Shown: in pieces, positions 19,063-29,269 of the stretch
Layout: the number at the start of each line of letters is the position of its first letter
How positions within the stretch are numbered: position 1 is the stretch's first letter
Assembly (NCBI GenBank): GCA_004565275.1
Contig: SDOX01000016.1
Span: forward strand, 549,989-613,988
Direction: 5' to 3'
DNA from: Nannochloropsis salina CCMP1776
Taxonomy: Eukaryota; Sar; Eustigmatophyceae; Eustigmatales; Monodopsidaceae
Length of the DNA stretch: 64,000 bases
Notes under the pieces: generated by a model
Databases searched by the model: none
Seen by the model: only the letters and a program-made list of their open reading frames with translations
What the model was told of the DNA's origin: nothing
Translations under genes and position numbers: made by a program

Positions 19063-20832
19063 TTACAAGATGTACTTAGATACATCCGACTCGACCAACA
19101 AATCATTTACGCGACCGTGAACCAAATCTTTGTCCACTGTTATGACTGTGCCTTCTGGTTTGTCCGCTGCATCAAATGAGATCTGCTCGACGATCCGTTC
19201 AAGCACGGTGTGCAAGCGGCGAGCCCCTATATTCTCTACGGTCTTATTCACCAAGGCCGCAACGCGAGCAATCTCGCGCACGGCCTCATCTGTAAACTCC
19301 AGCGCAATATTCTCCGTGGAGAGCAGCGCTACTTGTTGAGCGATAAGGTTAGTGACAGGCTCGGTAAGAATGCGGTACATATCTTCCTCCGTCAACCCTT
19401 TAAGCTCCACTCTGATCGGCAGCCGCCCCTGCAACTCAGCCAGTAGATCCGCGGGTTTGCATTGATGAAAAGCTCCGGAAGAAATGAAAAGTATGTAGTC
19501 CGTGTTGATGTTACCATGCTTGGTACTAATGGTGCAACCCTCAATAAGTGGGAGCAAATCCCGCTGTACACCTTCGGCTGAGGCGTCTGCTCCTCGATAG
19601 TCACTTGGATTGCAGATTTTGTCAATCTCATCGATGAAGACAATGCCACTTTCCTCTACAGATTGAATAGCCTCCCTTGTTACATCTGACATGTCTACAA
19701 GCTTTTCCATTTCTACCTCCAAAAGCAGTGGCATGGCCTCCTTCACCAATATTTTCCGCTTTTCCATTGGCCTTTTAGGCATGATTGCACGTGAGAATTT
19801 GCCGATGAAATCTGCCATAGATACGTTGGGGTTGCTTTCGGCAAAGGCCCCACCTCCAGGGCCCGCACCAGCCTTGTCGAAAAGACCTCCAGGCCCCCTG
19901 TCTGCAGGAACTTCGACATCGATTAAGCGATCATTCAAACTACCTTTACGAAGCAAGTCTCTAAAGGTTTCCTTGGCATCTTCACGGGCATAGGGGCCTG
20001 TCAGAATTTGTAAAATCTTCTCTTCGACAGCCTTTTGGGCCTCGGACTTGATCGCTTCGCTGCGCCTTTTTTTCGTCATGTTTACAGATATTTCGACCAG
20101 GTCTCGAATAATTTGATCCACATCTCGACCATGAAACCCAACCTCAGTGAATTTGGTTGCCTCCACCTTGATAAAAGGGGCATCAGAGAGCTTGGCAATG
20201 CGCCGCGCAATTTCTGTTTTCCCGCAACCCGTGGGCCCTATCATCAAAATATTTTTGGGTATGATTTCTGTGCGTAGATCCTCTGGTAGTTTGTGACGGC
20301 GCCATCGGTTCCGCAAAGCAATGGCTACTGCCCTTTTAGCATCCGCCTGACCTACAATGTACTTGTCCAGATATTCGACGAGCTCTCTAGGCCGAAGCGC
20401 CGCCGCTACGGGTTCAGAGCCGGTTGTTGAAAGCGGTGTGTCGTCGGCTGCAGCTGTAGCGGATGACATCGTCCCTGCGTACCCATTTCCTGGTTCTCCC
20501 GTTCCTGCATCTCCGACAGATGAGCCCCCAGGTGGCGGAGGCTCTGTAGTTACAAAGCTGCCTCCAGTCTCGACCCCGAAGATCCTCCGCTCGCTCACCT
20601 GGAACGGATATCGTAAAGCAGGGGCACCAGCAGCCATCTCGGACGACAGCTGAATGTTGCGGCACAGCATGCGATGCAGGTCGTTGCGTGTGCGCTCTTG
20701 AAGATGTGATGCGGTGTTCAGCAGAAATCTGGATGACTCACTCAAGGAGCGTGAATTGCGAGAGAGCGAGTATGACATGTTCCTGCTCCCAACGGCAACG
20801 CGGCCAAAAGAAAAAGCCCTAGAACGCATCAT
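19063..20832 (-). CDS. hslU: Mitochondrial HslU/ClpY, ATPase of the HslVU protease
   Basis: HslU is the AAA+ hexamer that unfolds substrates and feeds them to the HslV peptidase. The ATG at 20832 gives 589 residues. The first 145 are absent from bacterial HslU; they are rich in Arg and Ser (SFGRVAVGSRNMSYSLSRN), which fits a mitochondrial presequence plus a Gly/Pro linker. The core begins ELVEYLDKYIVGQADAKRAV. Walker A is GPTGCGKT at 199-206, followed by FTEVGFHGRDVDQIIRDL. The I-domain region and then Walker B (VFIDEIDKI) follow, and the arginine-finger helix ENIGARRLHTVLERI comes later. The C-terminus ends VSKYIL, matching the tail that docks into HslV pockets, so a partner HslV should be encoded elsewhere. 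It faces RPN2 across a divergent spacer. Confidence 0.96.
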   Translation of the reverse strand: MMRSRAFSFGRVAVGSRNMSYSLSRNSRSLSESSRFLLNTASHLQERTRNDLHRMLCRNIQLSSEMAAGAPALRYPFQVSERRIFGVETGGSFVTTEPPPPGGSSVGDAGTGEPGNGYAGTMSSATAAADDTPLSTTGSEPVAAALRPRELVEYLDKYIVGQADAKRAVAIALRNRWRRHKLPEDLRTEIIPKNILMIGPTGCGKTEIARRIAKLSDAPFIKVEATKFTEVGFHGRDVDQIIRDLVEISVNMTKKRRSEAIKSEAQKAVEEKILQILTGPYAREDAKETFRDLLRKGSLNDRLIDVEVPADRGPGGLFDKAGAGPGGGAFAESNPNVSMADFIGKFSRAIMPKRPMEKRKILVKEAMPLLLEVEMEKLVDMSDVTREAIQSVEESGIVFIDEIDKICNPSDYRGADASAEGVQRDLLPLIEGCTISTKHGNINTDYILFISSGAFHQCKPADLLAELQGRLPIRVELKGLTEEDMYRILTEPVTNLIAQQVALLSTENIALEFTDEAVREIARVAALVNKTVENIGARRLHTVLERIVEQISFDAADKPEGTVITVDKDLVHGRVNDLLVESDVSKYIL

Positions 20833-21411
20833 GATGGCGTCCTGGTGCCAATACGATATGATATTTACAGAACGATGGTGGCACTCCTGTGTTGGCTTGT
20901 CTGTGTATATGTCAACAGTATGATGGAAGAATCAGATGCACTAAAATTTCGCTTTGTAAAGATAGCATCTCCGTCCAGATAGCTTTTCGCTTCCAGCTGA
21001 AGCTGTTCGGAAACTGCAGCCTGGTCGCAAAAACTACCAAGCCGTCACGCGATGGTATAGCGCAGAGAGCGGTAGTTTATTTACGTTTAGTGTCAGCCTG
21101 TGTGCGTTCTTGTTGCTCGCTCGCTGCGGTGGTGCCTCGCCCGTGCCTGGGGCGGTGCGGTGAGGGGGCGAGGGCTCGCTAGAAAGAGAGACGACGTCGA
21201 AGAAGCCCTTTCACGGCTCTTACGCGCAGGCCTTTCACACCGGCGCCTCCGTCACGCTGCTTCACAAACGCCTCTCTCCTGCCAGATGCGCCATTATAAG
21301 AGCAAACCAGGAATTCTCCCCGGGAAGGCCTCCCATATTCTGTTCATCACAGTCCTCGCCATTTAAACCATGTCTCTCACATGAACACCTTCTTCGAGAC
21401 AGATCAACTGC
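20833..21411. promoter_or_regulatory. Divergent spacer, HslU / RPN2
   Basis: A 579-base spacer between the start of a mitochondrial protease ATPase and that of a 26S proteasome subunit. It turns GC-rich from 21095 to 21260. I looked for the yeast proteasome element GGTGGCAAA and found only the partial match GGTGGCACT near 20877. Confidence 0.45.
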
Positions 21412-24400
21412 ATGGCGACTGCGGGTGTTATGGAAGCGCTGCAGCCCTTGAGCGTAGGAGATGGAGCCTCTACTGGTGAGTGACATGCTTGTAATTTTTG
21501 CACTGGTGTAACAATTTTCAAATGGGTCTCTCCTCCTTTATTCAGTGTCGGGCTTGTTGGCGCTCTTGGAGGAGGACAACACACGCCTAACTATTTATGC
21601 CTTGCAGAAGCTACACGCCTTGGTGGATAGATTTTGGGCCGAGGTGGCCACTGCGCTTCCTTTAATTGAGGAGTTGTCGGAGGACGATGAATTCGAGGCT
21701 CGAGACTTAGCGGCATTTGTGGCCTCCAAAGTCTTTTTTCACTTGGAAGAGTACGACGATGCGCTTCGACTCGGTCTTGGTGCAGGCTCATACTTCGATG
21801 TAAGTAAAAAGACTGAATATGTCGAGACCCTTGTAGCTAAGGCGTTCGACGAGTATGTCCGTCTCCGCGAACGGCTCGTCCTCGTCGACAACTCTTCTGC
21901 GACTATCGATCCCCGGCTGGAGAGCATCGTAGAAAAGATGTTCGAACGCTGCTTTTTGGACGGGGCTTTCAACCAGGCTGTGGGCATTGCTCTGGAGGCC
22001 CACCGTCTAGACAAGATCGAAGAGGCGATAAATCGGGCCCCGGCAAAAGGCCTGCTGATTGCCCACATTTTCAAGGTTAGCCAAACGCTCATCTTGAGCC
22101 GACACTTTCGTCTTCAGGTGCTGGACGTTTTAGTCCGTGTACACTCCACGGTTGTAGATCCTGAGTACGTATCGATCTGTCAGTGCATGCAATTTCTGAA
22201 TAGGGCGAGTGACGTGGCTGAAATTCTGGACAAGTTATTGCAGGGATCAGAAGAGAAGGCGCTCTTGGCTTACCAGGTCGCCTTTGAGTTAGTTGAGAGC
22301 GAGAACCAGCACTTCTTGCTGGATGTCAATATAGCGCTCTTCCCACCTGTTGCTACTGCTTTGGATGCCTCTGCTGGCGAGAATGCCGAGGAAAGCAAGG
22401 AGGGTGGCGAGAGCGCAGAACCAACGTCTGTGCCTCCCGCTGCATCGGAGACGCCTGTCCTCGCTGGATCTGTGCCAGAGGGCGCACCTGTAGAGTATCT
22501 TGCACGTAAAATGCAGCTTAAACAGATATTGGTGGACGGCTTTTCTATCGACTTGACGCTGGACTTCCTCTACCGCCACAACAACACGGACCTTCTCATC
22601 CTGCGCAACATAAAAACCGCTATCGAGAACAGAAATTCCGTGCTGCACGGGGCTACAGTCGTGGCACACGGATACATGAATGCTGGCACTACCACTGACA
22701 CATTTCTGCGCGAGAATCTGGAATGGTTGGGCCGGGCGTCCAACTGGGCCAAGTTCACAGCCACGGCCTCTATCGGGGTGGTGCACAAGGGGCATGTGAA
22801 GGAGAGCATGAATCTACTGCAACCCTATTTGCCCCAAGGCGGGATTTCAACAAGCCCGTACTCCGAAGGTGGAGCTTTATATGCTTTAGGTCTCATCCAT
22901 GCCAGTAAAGGGGGTGCTGGTAACCATGACACCATAAACTACCTTCAAACTGCCTTGCAAAGCGCAGGAGTGAACGAAGTACTGCAGCACGGAGCATGTT
23001 TAGGCCTTGGTCTAGCCGCAGTAGGATCAGCCAAAGAGGAACTCTTTGAAGACCTTAAACAAGCCCTCTTCTCGGACAACGCCGTGGCTGGCGAGGCGGC
23101 AGCCCTCTCAATTGGTCTTCTGCTTCTTGGCGCAGGTGCCGCCAGCCCGCTATCTGAGGGCGCCATCAAAGAGCTTCTTAGCTATGCGCACGACACACAA
23201 CACGAGAAGATTATCCGCGGACTTGCATTGGCGCTGGCTTTAATAATGTATGGACAGGAGGAAAATGCAGAGTCTTTGATTGAGCAGCTTACTCGCGACC
23301 GAGATCCCATTCTGCGGTACGGTGCCATGTTCACGATAGGTCTGGCTTACGCAGGCACAGCGAACAACTCAGGCGTTCGCCGACTTCTGCACGTCGCTGT
23401 GTCGGATGTTTCCGATGACGTGCGCCGTGCTGCTGTCATCAATCTGGGCTTCGTCCTTTTCCGCACCGCTGAGCAGGTCCCTCGTTTGGTTTCGCTCCTA
23501 GCCGAGAGCTTCAATCCTCACGTCCGCTACGGATCTTGTCTGGCCGTAGGTATTGCCTGCGCAGGTACTGGTAGTCCTGAGGCCATAGCCTTGCTGGATC
23601 CCATGCTCGACGATGTGGCAGACTACGTTCGCCAAGCTGCGATGCTGGGGCTTTCCATGGTCTATATGCAGCAGTCCGAGGCTCGAGTGCCCAAGGTTAA
23701 AGCTTTCCGGCAGCGTCTCGCACGCATTATCCCCGACAAACATCAGTCCACCATGACAAAGCTCGGGGCCATCTTGGCTACCGGCATCCTGGATGCAGGT
23801 GGCCGCAATGTAACGCTGAATATGCAGTCAGGTGCCGGATTCATCAAAAGCACAGCTGTCGTAGGGCTGGCGGTCTGGGTGCAATATTGGTATTGGTACC
23901 CTCTTATGCATTTCCTTTCGCTAGCCTTTACACCCACGTTCCTGATCGGTTTGAACAAAGATTTGAAGATCCCCAACAAGTTCGGCACCTCTTGTGGTGC
24001 CCGTCCTTCGACGTTTGCTTACCCGAAGAAATTGGAGGAGAAGAAGGAGGAAAAGAAGGAGCGAGTGGTTACAGCTGTACTTTCTACCACCGCGAAGGCA
24101 AAGGCCCGGGAGGCCAAAAAAAAGGCAGGCGAGGACGCGCATCACATGGATGTCGAAGTGCCAGGTGCAAGTGCTGCAGATCCTAAAAGCAATGTCATGA
24201 AAAACAATTCGGGCGAGAGCGGACCTCAGACCTTCGAGAAAGGAGTTGACGTGGCAGAGGAGGGAAGCCCTGGGAAGGACGTGAAGACTGAAGGGGAGGC
24301 TATGACGAACGGGAAAAGGGGCGCCGAAACAGAGCCTACCACATACATGCTAGGCAATCCAGCCCGCGTAACTCAGGCACAGGAAAATGTCATTTCCTTC

Positions 24401-24583
24401 TTGTTGGATGAAGACCAGCGCTATGTACCTGTATGCCGGAGTTCCAGACCAACGGGCATCATTATGCTCATGGATCGTCAACCAGGAGAGCCTGAAGACG
24501 TAGCAGACGTGGAGAGCCCTCCTCTTGAGGGCGAGGAGGAAGAGGCAGAGGTCCCTGCGCCTTTCGAGTGGACTGCGAACTGA
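21412..24583 (+). CDS. RPN2: 26S proteasome regulatory subunit RPN2/PSMD1 (2 exons)
   Basis: RPN2 is the large scaffold of the 19S base, a PC-repeat ring that holds RPN13. I place exon 1 at 21412-21475, encoding MATAGVMEALQPLSVGDGAS and one more residue. The donor is G|GTGAGTGAC, the intron is 70 bases and ends TTTATTCAG, and exon 2 runs 21546-24583. The junction rebuilds a Val codon and keeps frame, giving 1033 residues, a normal length. Exon 2 opens with the family's N-terminal helices (HALVDRFWAEV, FVASKVFFHLEEYDDAL, EYVETLVAKAFDEY). PC repeats include GGALYALGLIHASKGG, HGACLGLGLAAVGS, RYGAMFTIGLAYAGT and RYGSCLAVGIACAGTGS. A Lys/Glu-rich insert lies near residues 850-960. The end PFEWTAN corresponds to the family's PFEY-type tail. 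Confidence 0.96.
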
Positions 24584-25459
24584 TAGACACAAAAAGCATC
24601 ATGGGCTGATGGGAGACGTTGTAATAGGTATTTCTCAAACTTTGAGGCGCGGGTAACTTATAACAAGTGAACCTGAAAGGAAATCCTGTCATGACAATGT
24701 TTGTGAGGAAGGTCTGGGACGGAATCAAACGAAAAGAAAGAGCGAGCCTAGCAAGGGCGAAATGAATTTGACTGAAACTAGCTTTGCTTTTATCAACGCA
24801 ACGCTTATAAGCACTGGGTACGAGTGTGTGGCACAACATTGATGACTGATTGCCACGCCTCGGCGTCCTCGCAAGCCAGGAAGGGCTGGCGGCGGGGCGC
24901 TAGCACGCTTTGCGTTAGATAGCGTTGACGGGCGACCCGAGCGAAGGAAAATGTTGCCAAGCCTCGCTTGCAGGCGGGGCTCTGCCGTGCTCTATCCAAT
25001 GCATCCTTCTGGCGCAATTCCCCAGCTGTTGACATATGCATCTGCTTTTAGTTCGAAGTTGTGAGGTAAAGACAAGTTCTTCATGTGCACAGTTGAGCCC
25101 TAATTTTCGGAGGCCCCGAAAGCAAGCAAGAGAGGTAAAGAACCTCGCTCGCGCGGAGCATCCAGGTTATCATCTCTTTCACGTTTCGTTCACCGTGGCT
25201 TGTGTCTTGTGCGCTAGATGCCGCAAAGGGGTAGCTAGGACGCCGAGGCCTTTAGGCAGAAGATCAGCTGAGATTTGGCCTTCGTGAAGCTCGTGGGTGT
25301 ACACTTTTGTGCGTGTTTTTGCGAAGGGATTTGACAAAAGACCACCTGTCTCGTGAGTTTTTCATCAACCATACCTGCATATGACTTGTCGATTAAACCA
25401 AGAAAAGCACTCTTACTCACCTTCAGTCTTCTTTACTGTGCATCCACTTATAAATCTCC
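24584..25459. promoter_or_regulatory. Tandem spacer, RPN2 / CTD-type phosphatase
   Basis: An 876-base gap between two + strand genes: the RPN2 3' UTR, then the promoter and 5' UTR of the phosphatase. Small open frames on both strands lack any recognisable product. I found no tRNA-like B box. Confidence 0.4.
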
Positions 25460-26824
25460 ATGCAGTTGAGGGCTATTTTGAACGTTTCCATGCCGTCAAT
25501 CAAGCCGTCGCCATACGCACAGCCCAACACCCCAATAGCTTCGGCCAAAAGGCCCCGCACAGCTTTGAGACGGACGCATGGCACATCTCGTAAGGGGGCT
25601 GCGAGCAAGGGAAATCCAACACGTCTTCAAGAAGACCTGGTCTGCTCCCCTTCCCCTGCTTGTCAGCTGGAGCGGACAAGTCCGGAAACAGGCCATCCTT
25701 GTGAGAAAAAGGTTGATGTGTTGTATGCGGAGACCTCGAGCGCTTTTTACGACGGTAGCGAACACGATGGAGAAGACACCTGGAAGGGTCGTGTAGCGTC
25801 TCTTTTCTCACCCGTGCTAAAATTTGTGGGTGGCTCGCCTGAGGCTCAAGGTGCCGAGGGAAGAGGGAAGCAGCATGGAGCGAATTCCGGAGAGGGCGGA
25901 ATCGACGGGGGCTTACACGGCCAAGAGAATGACATTAACCGAAATAACCGACTAGCACAGCCTTTATCGATGGAAGAGAGCTGTGATGAAGTAAAAGATG
26001 TGTCGCCGAATCAGCTGGAGACATGTGGAAAAGAAAATGAGGAGGGGCTTATGGATGTGGAGCCGGTGTTCGATGACAGTGCTGCTAGCGAGGACGGAGA
26101 GAAAGTTTCTGTGAAAGAGGAGGAGGTCGAAGATGAAGGGATGGAGGACGAGGAATTGGAAGTCGTAGAGGAGTTCAATCCCTTCCTGTTCATTAAACAA
26201 CTCCCTCCTTACGAGCACGTAGCGATTCAGGGGAAAATTTGTCTACCACAACGAAAGCAAACCCGGTCACCACATACATTGGGCCCCTTGACCCTTGTGC
26301 TGGACCTGGATGAGACCTTGGTGCACTGCACTGTGGAGCCTGTGCCGGACCCAGACGACGTTTTTCCGGTGGATTTTAACGGAGTGAGCTATCAGGTGCA
26401 TGTACGAAAGCGTCCGCACCTGGAAGAGTTCCTAGGTCGCGTGTCTAAGATGTTTGAGGTCGTCGTCTTCACGGCGTCGCAGCAGGTCTACGCGGACGCG
26501 CTGCTTGACCTGATTGACCCTGGTCAGAGGCTGATAAAGCATCGGCTCTTCAGGGATGCATGCCTTCCTGTCGAAGGCAATTACATCAAGGACCTGCACG
26601 TTCTAGGCCGGGACATGGCACGCACGGTGCTAATTGACAATTCTCCGTATGCATATGGATACCAGATAGATAACGGCATTCCCATAGAGAGTTGGTTTGA
26701 AGATCGTGACGACATGGAATTACTGAAGCTTCTTCCTTTTTTGGAGGAGTTGCAACGAGTTGACGACGTCCGACCACTCATTCGCACAGTATTTCAATCT
26801 CACCTCCGTGTGCACGAAGCCTAG
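25460..26824 (+). CDS. FCP/SCP-type (CTDSPL2-like) HAD phosphatase
   Basis: This HAD-superfamily phosphatase belongs to the group that removes phosphate from Ser in the RNA polymerase II CTD or in SMAD/lipin-type substrates; which one applies here is unknown. The ATG at 25460 gives 454 residues. Residues 1-250 are disordered and increasingly acidic (EDGEKVSVKEEEVEDEGMED), a layout and length similar to animal CTDSPL2. The catalytic domain starts near 275: LVLDLDETLVH with nucleophile D282 and general acid D284, then HVRKRPHLEEFL, the threonine motif VVFTASQQVYADALLDLIDP, KDLHVLGRD with the motif-III Lys, and the second Asp pair region VLIDNSPYAY. The domain ends SHLRVHEA at the C-terminus. 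There is no transmembrane helix, so the Dullard/CTDNEP1 type is less likely. Confidence 0.93.
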   Translation: MQLRAILNVSMPSIKPSPYAQPNTPIASAKRPRTALRRTHGTSRKGAASKGNPTRLQEDLVCSPSPACQLERTSPETGHPCEKKVDVLYAETSSAFYDGSEHDGEDTWKGRVASLFSPVLKFVGGSPEAQGAEGRGKQHGANSGEGGIDGGLHGQENDINRNNRLAQPLSMEESCDEVKDVSPNQLETCGKENEEGLMDVEPVFDDSAASEDGEKVSVKEEEVEDEGMEDEELEVVEEFNPFLFIKQLPPYEHVAIQGKICLPQRKQTRSPHTLGPLTLVLDLDETLVHCTVEPVPDPDDVFPVDFNGVSYQVHVRKRPHLEEFLGRVSKMFEVVVFTASQQVYADALLDLIDPGQRLIKHRLFRDACLPVEGNYIKDLHVLGRDMARTVLIDNSPYAYGYQIDNGIPIESWFEDRDDMELLKLLPFLEELQRVDDVRPLIRTVFQSHLRVHEA

Positions 26825-27306
26825 TTTCGAGTTGCTGTTCGATGGTGGGTGTTGAGAAAGTGGTAGTCGTCCACGTGGCATAAGCTGAGGATGTAAGGAG
26901 ACGAACGCAAGGTGCTGTATTGGAAAGAGGGACGGGAAACTCGTGCCGTCGATATTGGTTAGAATGAAGGAGATGGGCAAGCCTTACGCACTGGCTCGTG
27001 TGTATCGTGGAGGGGGTGGGTGACTGTAATGAGCGCTTTGTGTGAAGTTGTCCGTATCGCGATATGAAAATCGATACGCGTTAGTTAACATCGATACTAG
27101 GATGCGAAGTTCCAAGTTTTTAAACCCTAAAATCATAGGGACGATATTGATTAAGCACTCCAGGAAGCCGTCGCGAAGCTTCTAAAAGGAAAGAACCATA
27201 TACATACATTTCGAGGAATTTGACAAACCTCCAGAAGTGCGTTTTGCGGAAAGCAAACGATTAATTTTAAAAAGAATTTAAGATGCTGATCTAAGAATAT
27301 AAGATA
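26825..27306. other. Convergent 3' spacer with TATCG-type short repeats
   Basis: A 482-base gap between converging stop codons. It contains the perfect palindrome TATCGCGATA at 27055-27064 and two copies of ATCGATAC at 27070-27077 and 27090-27097, starting exactly 20 bases apart. The stretch after 27100 is AT-rich. No gene is visible. Confidence 0.5.
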
Positions 27307-28497
27307 CTACCGCTTTCTCAGAAGTGCGACGCTCACATAAATCACTGAGAGACTGCTCATGAGAATTGCAATAAGTGGGCGGACAGGCAGCAACCTCCTC
27401 AGGGATTTTCCAAGGGCTTGCTCCCGTGCTGTTACATCGGCAATAACATGTCTTTTTGAGGCCAACTGTTTGTCAGCCCCAGAGGCGAGGGCAATTTCCA
27501 TACCCTTAGCCAGATCCAATCTACAGACATCCGCGAAACGAAGCAAATAGATAAAAACGTCCGCGATCTCTTGACCTAGCTCATTTTTGAAAGCCTGAGG
27601 CCAGCTTCGGCTGTCGCGTGCAGGTGTAGCTTGCACTATCTCACAAAGTTCCCCCACTTCCCCGAAAAGGGCGAGCAGAAGGTTGCGAGGGGTGTGATAT
27701 TTTTCCCATTTTCGCTCTAGAACAAAGGCTTGCAAGGACGTCTGAAGGTCGCTGATGGTCAAGCGTGCATCCCAAGGAGGGGGACGAAAAATTTGATCCT
27801 CAGGGCCAAGGCTTTGGCCCTCCTTTTTTATACCTGTCTGTGCCGTATAGTAGTCATACTTGTGCGCGAGACCCTTACAAAATTGAGCCGGATATCTGAA
27901 CAAAAAGAATTGAAGTGATGGAAATAGTCGGTACCCTCAATCAAAATGAGAAGTAGAAGAGTCTGTAGACCACGGTATGGGGAAATGACACCAAGAAGGA
28001 GTTGCACGTACGATTATCGCGCAAACCTATGACAGAGATAGGTCGATGAACAATACCACACTTTCACGTTTTTATTAAAAAAGCGAACTGCTACCAAACA
28101 TGAGTTCAAATTGATAGGTACGGCATGCTGACGCGCCTCACCCACACATTGAACCCTCATGTTCCACTTCTTCTTACTTGCGAGCATTGAGATTGATTTT
28201 GGCCACAGCGGCAGCACCCAGATCAATCTCACTGTGGGCTGACAACCTGAGAATGCTGACCAGAAGTTCTCCTGCTGCAATTTGCATTTTGTGACAAAAT
28301 TCGATGTCGTCGTAGACGAGAGCCGTTACTTCTTCATTCTTCCATTGTAAGATCTCCGCCAGTAGGCCAGCTTTGTGAGCCACGTCGAGGCAGAGCCCGG
28401 TTATAGGTATGATGCCCAATTTTAAACTATCTTGAACAGCTTGACGAAGAAACTCGATAGAGGCGAGCGGAGCCATATGTTCATCGTGCTGTCCCAT
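27307..28497 (-). CDS. Two-domain MazG/dCTP-pyrophosphatase-like protein with C-terminal membrane anchor (2 exons)
   Basis: Two frames join through a canonical intron. Exon 1 is 28178-28497, with donor CGCAA|GTAAGA. The acceptor TTCTTTTTGTTCAG lies at 27896, and exon 2 is 27307-27895. The junction reads LNARKYPAQFCKG, which restores the NARKYP motif seen at the end of MazG/DCTPP1 domains. The product has 302 residues. The N-terminal domain (about 1-125) keeps the fold pattern (LLAEILQWK, INLNARKYP), but K42, L45, A74 and E77 occupy the positions of the metal-binding Glu, Glu, Glu and Asp. The second domain (about 160-250) is intact: E186 and E189 in EVGELCE, E216 and D219 in EIADV. Active relatives hydrolyse dCTP and modified dCTPs to monophosphates. 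The tail (PLIAILMSSLSVIYVSVALL then RKR) is a single membrane helix, so it looks tail-anchored. An extra 5' exon is possible because TGCAG precedes the chosen ATG. Confidence 0.8.
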
Positions 28498-29269
28498 TTC
28501 TTTTACCTGCCTGCAATTATCGCTTTGCTCCAAGCATAGATGACTAATTCACGACAAGTTTCTACACTGAAATGCCTTGACTCACTTTGCCTGTGATAGA
28601 GGGACACTTTCTAGTCAATGCGAGTGAAAATGTGCCTGCTCTTATTTCAGTGAAGGACTGCGCGAGGTGGCGAGGGAAAAGAAAGGCTCGCAGATCTAAG
28701 CGAGCGTCCGAGAGGAAATGGAATGCGAAGGGGTTGTCGACTGCCCCTGGTCTTTCTTGCGCGGGCACACACAGCAAAGGAGCGGTTACTTGTGGCTTGT
28801 ATTTACGAGGGCAGCCACGTACTCGCGCCTTGCTTGCCTGCGGAGTCGCGCGGTTCACTTTGTCTAACCGGGCGAGCTCTCTCAGCGGTGAGGGACTCCC
28901 CTACTTACTACTAGTAGTACTCGCCGCTCTGATGAGGTTCCATACGAACATGCCTTTGCTGCCTGTTTCCCCACTCTATCGACTACCGCGAGACACCGTC
29001 CGCCAGTTTCCCCGTTTCAGGGCTTAAAGTAGTGCGACAGGGACACCAATAACACATTTGTTCATCTTTGCAATCGTTCGATTGTTTTCCCTGCCGGCTT
29101 CCTGGTCCATGGAAGGCTTGAGGGTCTCGTGCCTCGTCCCTCCCCTTCGTTTTCGCTGCAGATAATAGCTCTGGCGATTTTGTCTGCCAACGACTTATAC
29201 CACACCGTACAGTCACAATGTTCTTTGATAAAGCCACGCAATCATGTTTCAAGCAGGTATTGTCATTTC
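28498..29269. promoter_or_regulatory. Divergent spacer, MazG-like / DDT-PHD protein
   Basis: A 772-base spacer between outward-facing starts. It holds a perfect 14-base palindrome, TACTACTAGTAGTA, at 28906-28919, a plausible site for a dimeric DNA-binding protein. The frame of the right gene is open from 29129, but with no ATG before 29270. Confidence 0.45.

Noticed and set aside
20870-20885. Proteasome-associated control element upstream of RPN2
   Set aside because: Only GGTGGCA matches the GGTGGCAAA consensus, and it lies more than 500 bases from the RPN2 start.
28174-28533. A separate small dCTPase-like gene ending in NARK
   Set aside because: The apparent stop lies inside a strong donor (GTAAGA), and splicing to 27895 restores the conserved NARKYP motif and gives the second domain its missing start.
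29129-29269. N-terminal extension of the DDT-PHD protein
   Set aside because: There is no ATG in this stretch; the first is at 29270.
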